This document shows positions 25,501-33,484 of a DNA stretch of 64,000 nt, one piece after another. The position numbers and the translations under genes are program-made. Location of the stretch: contig CAZYEV010000065.1 of assembly GCA_964646615.1 (NCBI GenBank), positions 22,651 to 86,650 on the forward strand, given 5' to 3'. Origin of the DNA: M3007 sp964646615. Lineage in GTDB: Bacteria > Bacteroidota > Bacteroidia > Chitinophagales > Saprospiraceae. The notes beneath the pieces were generated by a model. That model had not been told where the DNA came from. It searched no databases and was given only the letters and a program-made list of their open reading frames with translations. The first letter of the stretch is position 1, and each line of letters starts with the position of its first letter.

Positions 25501-25829
25501 GCAATGGCGGCCTGCGCCCGATGCTGCACCGCTTCGACCTGGCGGTTTCGCGCGACTTCTTCATCACTGTCGGTGGCAAGCGCAACGCGCTGCAGTTCCG
25601 CGTGGACATCTTCAACGTGGGCAACCTGATCAACTCCAACTGGGGCGTTGGCCAGCGCCTGGTGGCGAATGTGCCGCTCGTCAGCCGCACCGTCGGCCAG
25701 GACGGCGTGCCGGTCTACCGCGTTGCCAGCCAGCTGCTCAACCCCACTACGCGCCGCACCACCGACTGGAGCGCCACCATCAACGACGTGTGGAACCTCC
25801 AGGTGGGCATTCGCTACACGTTCAACTAA
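22527..25829 (+). CDS. Oar-like TonB-dependent outer-membrane receptor
   Basis: A 1100-residue outer-membrane protein: signal region with hydrophobic GLILAALLLGGLTAFAQ (~17-33), a carboxypeptidase-regulatory-like domain (~37-120: ITGTVTDTRGEALIGVTVVA), a plug domain (~130-270) with NNFTIDGSVFNNGFG and EEVQVNVAPFDVRQTGF, then a beta-barrel ending in LQVGIRYTFN with a terminal aromatic residue. The plug motifs match Oar proteins, known in Myxococcus and common in Bacteroidota as large receptors or export channels. Ligand unknown. A strong terminator follows. Confidence 0.9.
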   Translation: MNFATLTHSMAVWMRKGLILAALLLGGLTAFAQVTTSTITGTVTDTRGEALIGVTVVATHVPSGTRYGTTTNASGRYTLPAVRVGGPFTITATYTGFEPVTQENIYTNLGVASNVNFQLKDAGVTLEEVTVRAERADLFSSERTGAASTFSERVVTSVPAIGSRAISSVTKYNPNGDGRSFGAQDARLNNFTIDGSVFNNGFGLGSEAQAGGRTGSTAISLDAIEEVQVNVAPFDVRQTGFVGAGINAVTRSGTNDFQGSVYGFRRTANMYGNKARETNVVSTQFSEDIYGARVGGPIIKNKVFFFLSGEVVGKSEPATPWVASGSTNPGQVTRVLKSDLDSVSKVLFDRFGYVTGPYEAYNNLTDSRKFLARLDFNLSDRHKLMLRYTHHDSDAEINISNSASLGFGNRTTNINSMSYQNSGYIIQDNTRSIVAELNSMLGDRMSNLFSIGYDYQNEDRAYIGEIFPTIDILRDNQTYISAGFDPFTPKNQLNYGTFHATNNLSIYAGKHAFTVGANYERFKSNNLFFPGSHGVYIFNSLQDFYGAVRGDSVPLRRFQFRYSALPGGADPLQVIEANKIDLYAQDQISLGNLTLTAGVRGSYITLSSPQALTNQAVLDSTFLDLNGNPLKVNTGQLPKPQLLWEPRLGFNYDVAGRKTTQIRGGVGIFTGRPPYVWLSNQIGNNGILTGFIDVSNTNTRAYPLLPTEEVIRRFTPETPTLPTTFEIAYTDEDYRFPQVLKANFAVDQKLPLNLVATAELIYTKNINAVLYYNANSRPAIGNFAGPDQRPRYPGPVGGTAQFPAVTRVVSNVSSLAVLTTTNEGDYIGATFKLEYPERKGLYGMFAYTYSRARDLMSAGSIAIGSWTSARSINGNNRLDLAFADRDVPHRLIGLLSYRTNFGEKRGGSTQFTIGYEGIQTNRFSYTYAGDMNGDGVVGNDLLFVPENASDLRFEQFTSNNVTYTPEQQAAFFEEYINNDKYLSSRRGQYTERNGGLRPMLHRFDLAVSRDFFITVGGKRNALQFRVDIFNVGNLINSNWGVGQRLVANVPLVSRTVGQDGVPVYRVASQLLNPTTRRTTDWSATINDVWNLQVGIRYTFN

Positions 25830-25876
25830 AACGCCTGTCAGGGCCGACTCTGCTGTCGCCCTATGCGTTTGCAAGC

Positions 25877-25914
25877 AACGCTGCTCCGGCATTTGGCTGG
25901 AGCAGCGTTTTTTT
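25877..25914 (+). terminator. Rho-independent terminator after the Oar-like gene
   Basis: An 11-bp stem (AACGCTGCTCC/GGAGCAGCGTT) with an 11-nt loop runs into a T-tract to 25914. It lies 47 bp past the receptor stop and 32 bp before the response-regulator start, so it separates the two units. Confidence 0.9.
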
Positions 25915-25945
25915 GTGCCATGCACTCCGCTGCGCACCCGACACT

Positions 25946-26629
25946 ATGCACCGCATCCTCATCATCGAAGACGACCCGCGTATGTCTGCTCTGCTCCGGC
26001 GCGGGCTGGAGGAAGAGGGCTTCTCCGTAGCGCAGGCGCACGACGGCCTCACGGGCAAAGACATAGCCCTGCAGGAAGACTTTGCCCTGCTCATCGTGGA
26101 CGTCATGCTGCCCACCCTCGACGGCCTGAGCCTCTGCCGGCAAATCCGAAAGGCGCGCCCCCGGCTGCCCATCCTGATGCTGACGGCCTTAGGCACTACC
26201 GACGACAAGGTCAGCGGCTTAGACGCCGGCGCCGACGACTATCTGGTGAAGCCCTTTGAAATGCGCGAACTCGTCGCGCGCATCCGCGCCTTGCTGCGCC
26301 GCTACGCCGAACGGCCCAACCCGGACGATGCGCTGCTGACATTCGCCGATCTGACCATGAACCTCAACACCCGAACCGTCCAGCGCCAGGGCCGCGAAAT
26401 CGTCCTCACACCCAAAGAATTCAAACTCTTGGAGTACTTTCTGAAGAACCCCAACCGCGTACTGACCCGCGCTGAAATCGCCGAAAATGTCTGGGGCATC
26501 CACTTCGATACGGGCACCAACTTTATAGATGTGTACATCAACTACCTGCGCAACAAGGTGGATAAAGGCTTCGACCAAAAACTCATCCACACCCGACCGG
26601 GTATGGGCTTTATCCTGAAAAGCGAATGA
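25946..26629 (+). CDS. OmpR-family response regulator
   Basis: A 227-residue two-domain regulator. Receiver residues 1-115: acidic pair Asp9-Asp10, phosphoacceptor Asp52 in LIVDVMLP, Lys102 in DDYLVKPFE. The OmpR winged-helix DNA-binding domain occupies ~130-225 (LTPKEFKLLEYFLKNPNRVLTR, YINYLRNKVDKGF). ATG 25946 gives the canonical MHRILIIEDD; the longer frame from 25790 would run through the upstream terminator. Its stop overlaps the kinase start by 4 bp, so the two form a cognate pair. Confidence 0.96.
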   Translation: MHRILIIEDDPRMSALLRRGLEEEGFSVAQAHDGLTGKDIALQEDFALLIVDVMLPTLDGLSLCRQIRKARPRLPILMLTALGTTDDKVSGLDAGADDYLVKPFEMRELVARIRALLRRYAERPNPDDALLTFADLTMNLNTRTVQRQGREIVLTPKEFKLLEYFLKNPNRVLTRAEIAENVWGIHFDTGTNFIDVYINYLRNKVDKGFDQKLIHTRPGMGFILKSE

Positions 26630-28011
26630 CTATCCGGACACGACTGACCCTCCTGTTTGCCCTCATCACGACGGCCATTCTGGCGCTCTTTGCCGGTATA
26701 ACCTACTATTCTGCCGCGCGAAGCCGCGAGGCGGAGTTCTACACCCTGCTCCGAAAAGAGGCCCTCACCAAAGCCAATCTCTTCTTTGAAGCGCGCGTAG
26801 CGCCACAAACCTTGCAAGATATCTATCGCCGCAACCGAAAGGTCATCCGCGAAGTGGAAGTCGCCATCTACGACCGCCAGCGGCAGTTGCTCTATCACGA
26901 CGCCGTGGACATAGACCAGGTGAAGGAAACGCCTGCCATGCTCGACAGCATCCTGAGCGGCCAGCCGGTGCAGTTTTATCAGGGGCGATGGCAGGCCGTA
27001 GGGCTGAAGTTTGCCTTCCATGGCGAAGACTATGCCCTGACGGCAGCAGCCTACGACGAATACGGCTATGCGAAGTTGGACCGCTTAGGCCAGACCCTGG
27101 CTGCCTTGTGGGTGTTGGGCGTCGTCATCCTGTGGTTTAGCGGGCGCTATTTTGCCGAGCGGGCCCTTCGGCCCATTCGGAGCATGGCGGAAAACGCACG
27201 CCTGATTTCGGCCACCAACCTGAACCTGCGCCTGCGGGCAGGCGACCGCCAGCAACGCGACGAACTGGCCGAACTGGCCGACGCCTTCAACGCGCTGCTC
27301 GACCGCTTAGAGCGCTCCTTCGAGGCGCAAAAGCAGTTCGTCTCCAACGTCAGCCACGAACTGCGCACACCGCTGGCGGCCATCATCGCCGAACTGGAAT
27401 GGGCCGCCCGGCGAGACCGAAGCCCAGCGGACTACCAGCGCGCCCAACAAAATGCCTTAGCCGACGCGCGCCGCCTGGCCCGCCTGTCAAACAGCCTGCT
27501 CGACCTGGCCAAGGCCAGCTATGACCCCGCGCAAATCCAACTCAATCCCATTCGGGTGGACGAAGCTCTCCTCGACGCCTGCCAGCAAGTGCAACAGCGC
27601 CACCCCGAATACCATGTGGACATTCATTTTGAAGGCAACTTCGAACAGGAACAAGCCATCACCGTGCGCGGCAATAGCTATCTGCTGGGCGTGGCTTTTG
27701 CCAACCTCATCGAAAATGCCTGCAAATTCTCTCAGCCGCACGAGTGCCGCGTGTCGGTAAGGCACGACAAAGGCCACATACATCTCTCGTTTACCGACGA
27801 AGGTATTGGCATACCGCCCGAGGATTTGCCGCACGTCTTCACGCCGTTCTACCGGGGCGCCAATAGCAGCGGGGCCCAAGGGCACGGCATTGGCCTTCCA
27901 TTGACGGCGCGCATCATCGAACTGCTCCGAGGCCACATCCGCCTCCGCTCCACCCCCGGCCAGGGAACGGTCGTGGAGGTAGAGTTGCCCCCAACCACCA
28001 GTGCCCTCTAA
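26626..28011 (+). CDS. Sensor histidine kinase
   Basis: A 461-residue membrane kinase: TM1 ~8-28, a periplasmic sensor of ~125 residues, TM2 ~158-178, HAMP ~180-235, HisKA with phosphoacceptor His244 in NVSHELRTPLAA, and an HATPase_c domain with N-box FANLIENACKF, G1 DEGIGIP and G2 GHGIGLPL. Architecture resembles CusS/PhoQ-like kinases; the signal is unknown. It is coupled to the regulator by overlap. The mgtC-like and mgtE genes start 250 bp downstream on the same strand, so Mg homeostasis is a possible role. Confidence 0.95.
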   Translation: MTIRTRLTLLFALITTAILALFAGITYYSAARSREAEFYTLLRKEALTKANLFFEARVAPQTLQDIYRRNRKVIREVEVAIYDRQRQLLYHDAVDIDQVKETPAMLDSILSGQPVQFYQGRWQAVGLKFAFHGEDYALTAAAYDEYGYAKLDRLGQTLAALWVLGVVILWFSGRYFAERALRPIRSMAENARLISATNLNLRLRAGDRQQRDELAELADAFNALLDRLERSFEAQKQFVSNVSHELRTPLAAIIAELEWAARRDRSPADYQRAQQNALADARRLARLSNSLLDLAKASYDPAQIQLNPIRVDEALLDACQQVQQRHPEYHVDIHFEGNFEQEQAITVRGNSYLLGVAFANLIENACKFSQPHECRVSVRHDKGHIHLSFTDEGIGIPPEDLPHVFTPFYRGANSSGAQGHGIGLPLTARIIELLRGHIRLRSTPGQGTVVEVELPPTTSAL

Positions 28012-28261
28012 GGTTTTTCTAATACTATTCTAACAGCGCTCTAACGGCCCGTTTGGCCGGATGGGCAGACCTTTGCAGCGCATTTGAAGGCGGTATTTTC
28101 CACCGCAAAGCCAATCCGCTGCGCTGGAGCCTCAGGGCGATGACAAACGCACAATCGCCAGGAGCTGCTGAGCACCGCAGCGGTTTTTCCGGAAAACGGC
28201 GTGCCGTTCATAACGTGCGCTGGAGCAAACCCATCGTTCACCGTTCAACCGCGACACTGCC

Positions 28262-28999
28262 ATGACCTTCGCTGTTTTTTTGCTTCGCATAGGCCTGGCT
28301 TTCCTGCTGGGCGCGCTCGTTGGCGTGGAGCGCCAGTATCGGCAGAAAAGCGCCGGGCTGAAGACCAACACGCTGGTATCGGTCGGTTCGGCAGCGTTTG
28401 TGCTGTTGTCGCTGACCCTGACCGACATGGACGACGGTGGCGGCGTCTATCGGGGCGACGCCACGCGCGTAGCGGGTCAGATTGTTACGGGCATCGGCTT
28501 CCTGGGCGCGGGGGTCATCATGAAAGCCGGGCGCACCATCACCGGCCTGAATACGGCAGCCACCATCTGGTGCTCGGCGTCCATAGGCACATTAGCCGGC
28601 GCTGGGCTGTGGATGCAGGCCACCGCCGTTGCCTTCGCTGTGTTGCTGGCCCACATCGGCCTGCGCCCGTTGAATACCTGGCTGAGCCGCCGCTCTTTCC
28701 GCAGTGAGGAGGAGAGCAGCCTGTACTACTACTACTTCAACATCCGGTGCAAGGAGCACGTCGAAAACCACATCCGAGTGCTTTTGCTCAACACGATTAA
28801 GCCCGACGAGCATCTGCAGCTGCGCTCGCTCAAGAGCAGCGAAGAGACCAACCCGGCCTACGCCCGCATTGAAGCCGAAGTGCTGGCCGACGGCAAGCAC
28901 GACGCCGAAATGGAGCGCTTAGCCGGCCTTCTCACGCTTGAATACGGCGTTATGGAAGTCAGCTGGGAAGTCAGCGAACAGCGAAAGGGTGAGGAATAA
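28262..28999 (+). CDS. MgtC/SapB family membrane protein
   Basis: A 245-residue protein with an N-terminal MgtC domain of four to five helices (LLRIGLAFLLGALVGVERQY, GLKTNTLVSVGSAAFVLLS, ITGIGFLGAGVIMKAG, GLNTAATIWCSASIGTLAG) and a soluble C-terminal domain of ~90 residues. MgtC proteins are tied to growth at low Mg2+ and modulate ATP synthase or other transporters in some hosts; they are not themselves proven Mg importers. It lies 63 bp before mgtE, which supports a link to Mg2+. Confidence 0.92.
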   Translation: MTFAVFLLRIGLAFLLGALVGVERQYRQKSAGLKTNTLVSVGSAAFVLLSLTLTDMDDGGGVYRGDATRVAGQIVTGIGFLGAGVIMKAGRTITGLNTAATIWCSASIGTLAGAGLWMQATAVAFAVLLAHIGLRPLNTWLSRRSFRSEEESSLYYYYFNIRCKEHVENHIRVLLLNTIKPDEHLQLRSLKSSEETNPAYARIEAEVLADGKHDAEMERLAGLLTLEYGVMEVSWEVSEQRKGEE

Positions 29000-29062
29000 A
29001 TCCTCTGCCCACCCCTTCTTTTTTTTCTCAGGTTTCATTTTTCACATTTCACTTTCACAGAC

Positions 29063-30442
29063 ATGAAGAGCGCAGAAGTCCTGACAAAGCCCACCGGGGC
29101 GCTGACGGCGGAAGAGGTGATCGAGCTGGTGCCCACCCTGAAGCAGATGCCAGTGGTAGAGGTGGGCGAGCTGCTCATGCGGTTAGACGATCTGGAACTG
29201 CCCGGTATTTTAGACCTCTTCGAGCCGGAGCAGCAAGGCTTTATCGTGGCGGAGTTTCCCATCGAGCGCCAGCTGCTGCTCTTTCAATCGCTGAGCAAGA
29301 AGCGGTTTGCGCTCATTTTCGAGCAGATGCCTTCAGAGAGCCGCGCCGACCTTTTTCAGCATCTGACACAACAAGAGCAGGCGGCCTTGCTGCCTTACCT
29401 ATCGAAGGCCGTGCGCGAGGACGTGATCGCCCTGAGCGCCTATCCGCCTGATACGGCGGGCGGCATCATGAGCACAGACTTTGCCACGGTGCAGGAAAAC
29501 ATGACCTGTGCTGAGGCCATTGCCAAAGTGCGCCAGGACTCGCCCTCGAAGCGGACGATTTACTACATCTACGTAACCGACAACAACCAGGTGATGCAAG
29601 GGTTCATCACGCTAAAAGACCTGATCATCAACGACCCGCAAACGCTCGTCAGTCAGGCCATGCATCGGCAGTTTGCCTTTGCTTACGTGGACGAAGACCG
29701 CGAAGAGGTGGCGCGCAAGATTGAAAAATACGACCTGGTAGCCCTGCCCATTCTCAACCGCAACGACCAGCTGGTGGGCATCGTTACGCACGACGAAGCC
29801 CTCGACGTCATGCGCGCCGAATACACCGAAGACATGGAGAAATTCATGGGCATCACTCAGGCGGCTGCCGAGTTTGACTACCTGAACACCAGCGCCTGGC
29901 AGCACTTCAAAAAGCGCTCTTTTTGGGTAGTATCGCTGGCGGCTCTGGGCATCGTTTCGGGCATCATCATCCACAGCTACGAGAACGCGCTGACGCAGCT
30001 GCTCATCCTGGCGCTGTACATGCCCATGGTGGCCGACACGGGCGGTAACACGGGTAGCCAGGCCGCTACCGTGGTCATTCGCGCCATGGCGCTGGGCCAG
30101 GTCAGCGTGCGCAACTGGCTGGCCGTAGTGTGGAAAGAGGCTCAGGTCGCCTTTTTGCTGGCCATCATGTTGGGCCTGTTGGCATACGGTAAGGTGCTCT
30201 TCCTGAGCTGGGAAACGGAAATACCGGCCGTGTATAGCCTGAGTAAGATTGCCTTCGTCATTGCTTTTGCTCTGTCGCTGCAAGTCATCTCGGCCACCCT
30301 CATCGGTGCGCTATTACCACTGATTGCGCGCCGTTTGGGCGGCGACCCGGCCGTGGTAGCCAGCCCGGCCATTACCACGATTGTGGACGTAACGGGCCTG
30401 CTCATCTATTTCAGCGTAGCCTCCGCATTCTTTCACCTCTAA
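29063..30442 (+). CDS. mgtE: Magnesium transporter MgtE
   Basis: A 459-residue Mg2+ channel: MgtE N domain (~1-135), two CBS domains (~138-265; PDTAGGIMSTDFATV, LPILNRNDQLVGIVT) that sense Mg2+, and a C-terminal pore of five helices (~290-455) with the signature YMPMVADTGGNTGSQAATV. It imports Mg2+ when cytosolic Mg is low. It ends 15 bp before the BamA-like gene and follows the mgtC-like gene. Confidence 0.96.
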   Translation: MKSAEVLTKPTGALTAEEVIELVPTLKQMPVVEVGELLMRLDDLELPGILDLFEPEQQGFIVAEFPIERQLLLFQSLSKKRFALIFEQMPSESRADLFQHLTQQEQAALLPYLSKAVREDVIALSAYPPDTAGGIMSTDFATVQENMTCAEAIAKVRQDSPSKRTIYYIYVTDNNQVMQGFITLKDLIINDPQTLVSQAMHRQFAFAYVDEDREEVARKIEKYDLVALPILNRNDQLVGIVTHDEALDVMRAEYTEDMEKFMGITQAAAEFDYLNTSAWQHFKKRSFWVVSLAALGIVSGIIIHSYENALTQLLILALYMPMVADTGGNTGSQAATVVIRAMALGQVSVRNWLAVVWKEAQVAFLLAIMLGLLAYGKVLFLSWETEIPAVYSLSKIAFVIAFALSLQVISATLIGALLPLIARRLGGDPAVVASPAITTIVDVTGLLIYFSVASAFFHL

Positions 30443-30457
30443 ATAGTGCCTTTTGCC

Positions 30458-31915
30458 ATGAAAAAAGTCCTTCTCCTCCTGTGGGGGGCAGTCCTCCCTT
30501 TGTGCGTTCAAGCGCAAAATGCCGACAGCACTGTCGTGCGCGCGCTCCCTTTCCACATTGACCCCTCGAAGCGAATGCCTGAAGAAGAGATTGCGGAAAA
30601 GAAGGAGGGTGTCTTCGTTACCGGCGTGCCGCGCTTCGAATTTGACCCCATTCGCGGCTTTGGCGTCGGGGGCAATGTTAACCTGTTCATCAACAACAAA
30701 AGGGATGACCCTTTCTTCGAGTACACGCCCTACCGCCACCGGCTGAATGCCGAGTTTTTCATCTTTCAAAACGGCCGCTTCCGCTATGCGCTCAACTACG
30801 ATGCGCCCTACATCTTCAACTCCAAATGGCGCCTGAGAGCGGACTTAGTCCATTGGGAAGACCCTCAGGCCCAGTACTGGGGCATCGGGCGCTCGATGAA
30901 CCGCCCGCTGCGCTTCCGCGACAAGCGCACCGGCGTAGAGCGCGACTTCGCCAAACTGGCCGACTACGAAGAAAATCTCGCTCTGGCGGAACAAGGCTCC
31001 GACGGCCAATACTACACAGACTTCCACTACAACCACATGGAGCAGCGCGAACGGCTGTACAACATCCTGGGCGAACGCACTTTCCTGGGCGGGCGCCTGC
31101 GCCTGATGTTCGGGTACGAGGCGCTGTTCACCTCGTTTTCCTCTTACAATGGGCGCCCAGCCGAGCAGGCGTTCACCCTCGAAGGGCAGGCCGTGGAGGC
31201 CATCAACAACCCTACGCTGGTGGACAAGCAACGGGCCGACGGCACCTGGCAACGCTTCAACCTGTCGGGCTTTACCAACAGCGAAGACTACAAGTTCACC
31301 AGCATGCTGGCCGGCGCACTCATTTACGACACGCGCGACTTCGAGCCTGACCCCTCGCGCGGTGTGTTCCTGCAGTACTCCCACGAGTATTCGGCGCCGT
31401 GGTTTGGCTCCGATTTTAACTTCAATAAATTGATGGTGCAGGCGCAGTACATCCACACGCTGGCTCAATGGCGCGACAAGCGCAGCCGCCTGACCTTTGC
31501 CGGCATGGCTGCCGTGGGGCACATCTTCGGCTCCAACATCAACTTCATCGAGATGTGGGACCTGTCCAGCCAGGCCGAAGCAGGCGGCATCCTCGTGCTG
31601 GGCGGGGCGCGCTCGGTGCGCGGCTACCGCGAGGCGCGCTTCCTGGCTCCCACTATTGCTTTAGTGAACTTAGAACTGCGCGCCCGCTTCTACGACTTTC
31701 GCGTACTGCGGCAGCACATCTCCTTGAGTCTTATGCCTTTCTACGACTTTGGCAGCGTATGGGATAGCCCCCGCGACATGAACCTCCGCCAGTGGCGCGG
31801 CGCTCCGGGCGTGGGCGCGCGCATTGGCTGGAACCTGTCCACCATCTTGCGCTTAGACTATGGCCACAGCCGCGAAGGCGGGCAGTTCTTCTTTGGGTTC
31901 GGGCATATCTTCTAA
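30458..31915 (+). CDS. BamA/TamA-like outer-membrane barrel protein
   Basis: A 485-residue protein with a signal peptide (MKKVLLLLWGAVLPLCVQAQ) and a surface-antigen (Omp85-type) barrel. GALIYDTRDFEPDPSRG and LGGARSVRGYREARFLAP carry the DTRD and VRGY elements of the family, and the chain ends FFFGFGHIF with a terminal Phe as in barrel insertion signals. No POTRA domains are evident, so it is not BamA itself. Function unknown; it may be a patatin-partner or porin-like member. Start 30458 was chosen over GTG 30446 for the signal peptide. Confidence 0.85.
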   Translation: MKKVLLLLWGAVLPLCVQAQNADSTVVRALPFHIDPSKRMPEEEIAEKKEGVFVTGVPRFEFDPIRGFGVGGNVNLFINNKRDDPFFEYTPYRHRLNAEFFIFQNGRFRYALNYDAPYIFNSKWRLRADLVHWEDPQAQYWGIGRSMNRPLRFRDKRTGVERDFAKLADYEENLALAEQGSDGQYYTDFHYNHMEQRERLYNILGERTFLGGRLRLMFGYEALFTSFSSYNGRPAEQAFTLEGQAVEAINNPTLVDKQRADGTWQRFNLSGFTNSEDYKFTSMLAGALIYDTRDFEPDPSRGVFLQYSHEYSAPWFGSDFNFNKLMVQAQYIHTLAQWRDKRSRLTFAGMAAVGHIFGSNINFIEMWDLSSQAEAGGILVLGGARSVRGYREARFLAPTIALVNLELRARFYDFRVLRQHISLSLMPFYDFGSVWDSPRDMNLRQWRGAPGVGARIGWNLSTILRLDYGHSREGGQFFFGFGHIF

Positions 31916-31953
31916 AAAACGGCGGCTCTTCAGCACCTGCGCGGGTGTCGGTG

Positions 31954-31987
31954 TCTTCTGCGCGCCTTTGAAGGCGCGCAGAAGACG
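31954..31987. terminator. Perfect 16-bp hairpin between convergent genes
   Basis: GTCTTCTGCGCGCCTT and its exact complement AAGGCGCGCAGAAGAC are separated by only 2 nt, so the real loop must open a few pairs. It lies between the BamA-like gene and the convergent ligase-like gene and could stop transcription in both directions, although no T-tract follows. Confidence 0.6.
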
Positions 31988-32017
31988 ACGCCGAAAGCGG
32001 TTGCCCCCCGGCACTGG

Positions 32018-33481
32018 CTACGCAGATGTTCCGGGGGGTCGGTAGGCCTGTAAAGATCCATTGACCACTAAGGCTGCACAGATGAAAAAGAGCGAGCCGA
32101 TTTTATCGGTTTCTACAAAATCGTTCATCAGCATGAGCAGGCCAGCGACGGCGAAGCTGAGCAGCGCGGCCATGACGATGTAGCGCTGGCCGGCATCGCG
32201 CAGGCGGTGGTAGGCGCGCTGGCCCCACAGGAGGACGAGCACGAAGAAGAGCAGAAAGAACGCCAGGCCGGGCAGCCCTTGCTCTACGGCCACCATGAGG
32301 TAGTAATTGTGAATGCCGGAGCGCTCAGGGTTGTGGCTGACGTAGGTGCGGAAGCGGGTAACGGTGTAGTTCTGGTAGTTGAAGTAAAAAGTGCCCGGCC
32401 CGAAGCCCATGAGCGGGCGCTCCCGAATCATGTAGGCAGCAGCTACCCACCGATAGACGCGCTCCATGACGGAGATATCCTCTAAGCGGGTGGTAGCCTC
32501 CAGCAGGTTGTCGAAGCGCTTGTGCGTGATGGTGCGTTCGTAGTTGGGAGCAAAGAGCAGCCAGTTGTCCCGATACGTAACTAAAGCGATAAAGGCCGTC
32601 AGGGCAATGGCTGCAACGAGCAGGGCCACCTGCACGGCGCGCAAGCGCACCAATGCGTACAGCCCGACGGCGGCTATCAGGGCCACATAGGCAGCGCGCG
32701 TGTAAGCGAAGTTGATGCCGACCAACAGCAAAACCACGCCTGTTGCTAAAACCCACCACGGACGCGAATAGCGCCGATAGCGCCGCAAGCCCAACCAGAC
32801 AAACGGCAGGAAAACCGCCTGAATGCAGGCATAGGCCACGTGATTGCGGTAAAATGGCCCCATCACGTAATTGACTTCCTCGAACGAGAACCCTTTGCCG
32901 GCGTGGCGTGTCAGGATGACCACCACCGTGAGCGCCAGCGGCCCAAAAAACCACCACATCAGCTGGCGGACGTCGTGCTCTTTTTGAAAAATATGGCCGG
33001 CCAGGAAGAAAAAGACAATGACGTACCAGCCCTTGGCCAACCCGTATTTGAGCGATACCACCGGGTAAGTGGTGGTCAGGCAGGTAAGGGTCATCCAGGC
33101 CAGATGCCCCAGCAGCGCTAAGGTGATGGGATGCAGCAAAAAGCGCCTGTCCACCGTGCGCCAATGGCGCGCCAGCCATACGACGGCAACCAGCGTCAGC
33201 ATCCACATGAGCGGTTCCGAAGGCAGGTCGGTGCCCAGTCCGCCGGGCAGGTCTATTTCCGTAGAGATGGGAATAGCTGCCAGCATGAGGTAGTACAGCC
33301 GGCGGAAGTCCGTCGCTGCCAGCCAGCCCAGGAGCACCACTGCGGGGGCGGCCAATAGCCACCAGGTTTCTAAAAGCGCCGCGGCAGCTGCGCTGACCAA
33401 CGACACAGCTCCCGTGGTCCATACGAACCAACGGTGCGGGTGAGCCGCTAACGGCGAGCGCGTCTGACCAAAGGCGTCCAT
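32018..33481 (-). CDS. O-antigen ligase/polymerase-like membrane protein
   Basis: A 487-residue polytopic membrane protein (about 11-12 helices) with the Wzy_C/O-antigen ligase core: a large periplasmic loop (~310-390) containing MERVYRWVAAAYMIRERPLMGFGPGTFYFNY and SGIHNYYLMVAVEQGLPGLAFFLL, where the G-x-G-T-F and H-N-x-Y-L motifs are typical. It would ligate or polymerise lipid-linked polysaccharide. It lies 3 bp after the Wzz-like gene, so the two act together. WaaL versus Wzy cannot be told apart here. Confidence 0.88.
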   Translation of the reverse strand: MDAFGQTRSPLAAHPHRWFVWTTGAVSLVSAAAAALLETWWLLAAPAVVLLGWLAATDFRRLYYLMLAAIPISTEIDLPGGLGTDLPSEPLMWMLTLVAVVWLARHWRTVDRRFLLHPITLALLGHLAWMTLTCLTTTYPVVSLKYGLAKGWYVIVFFFLAGHIFQKEHDVRQLMWWFFGPLALTVVVILTRHAGKGFSFEEVNYVMGPFYRNHVAYACIQAVFLPFVWLGLRRYRRYSRPWWVLATGVVLLLVGINFAYTRAAYVALIAAVGLYALVRLRAVQVALLVAAIALTAFIALVTYRDNWLLFAPNYERTITHKRFDNLLEATTRLEDISVMERVYRWVAAAYMIRERPLMGFGPGTFYFNYQNYTVTRFRTYVSHNPERSGIHNYYLMVAVEQGLPGLAFFLLFFVLVLLWGQRAYHRLRDAGQRYIVMAALLSFAVAGLLMLMNDFVETDKIGSLFFICAALVVNGSLQAYRPPGTSA

Positions 33482-33484
33482 CGG

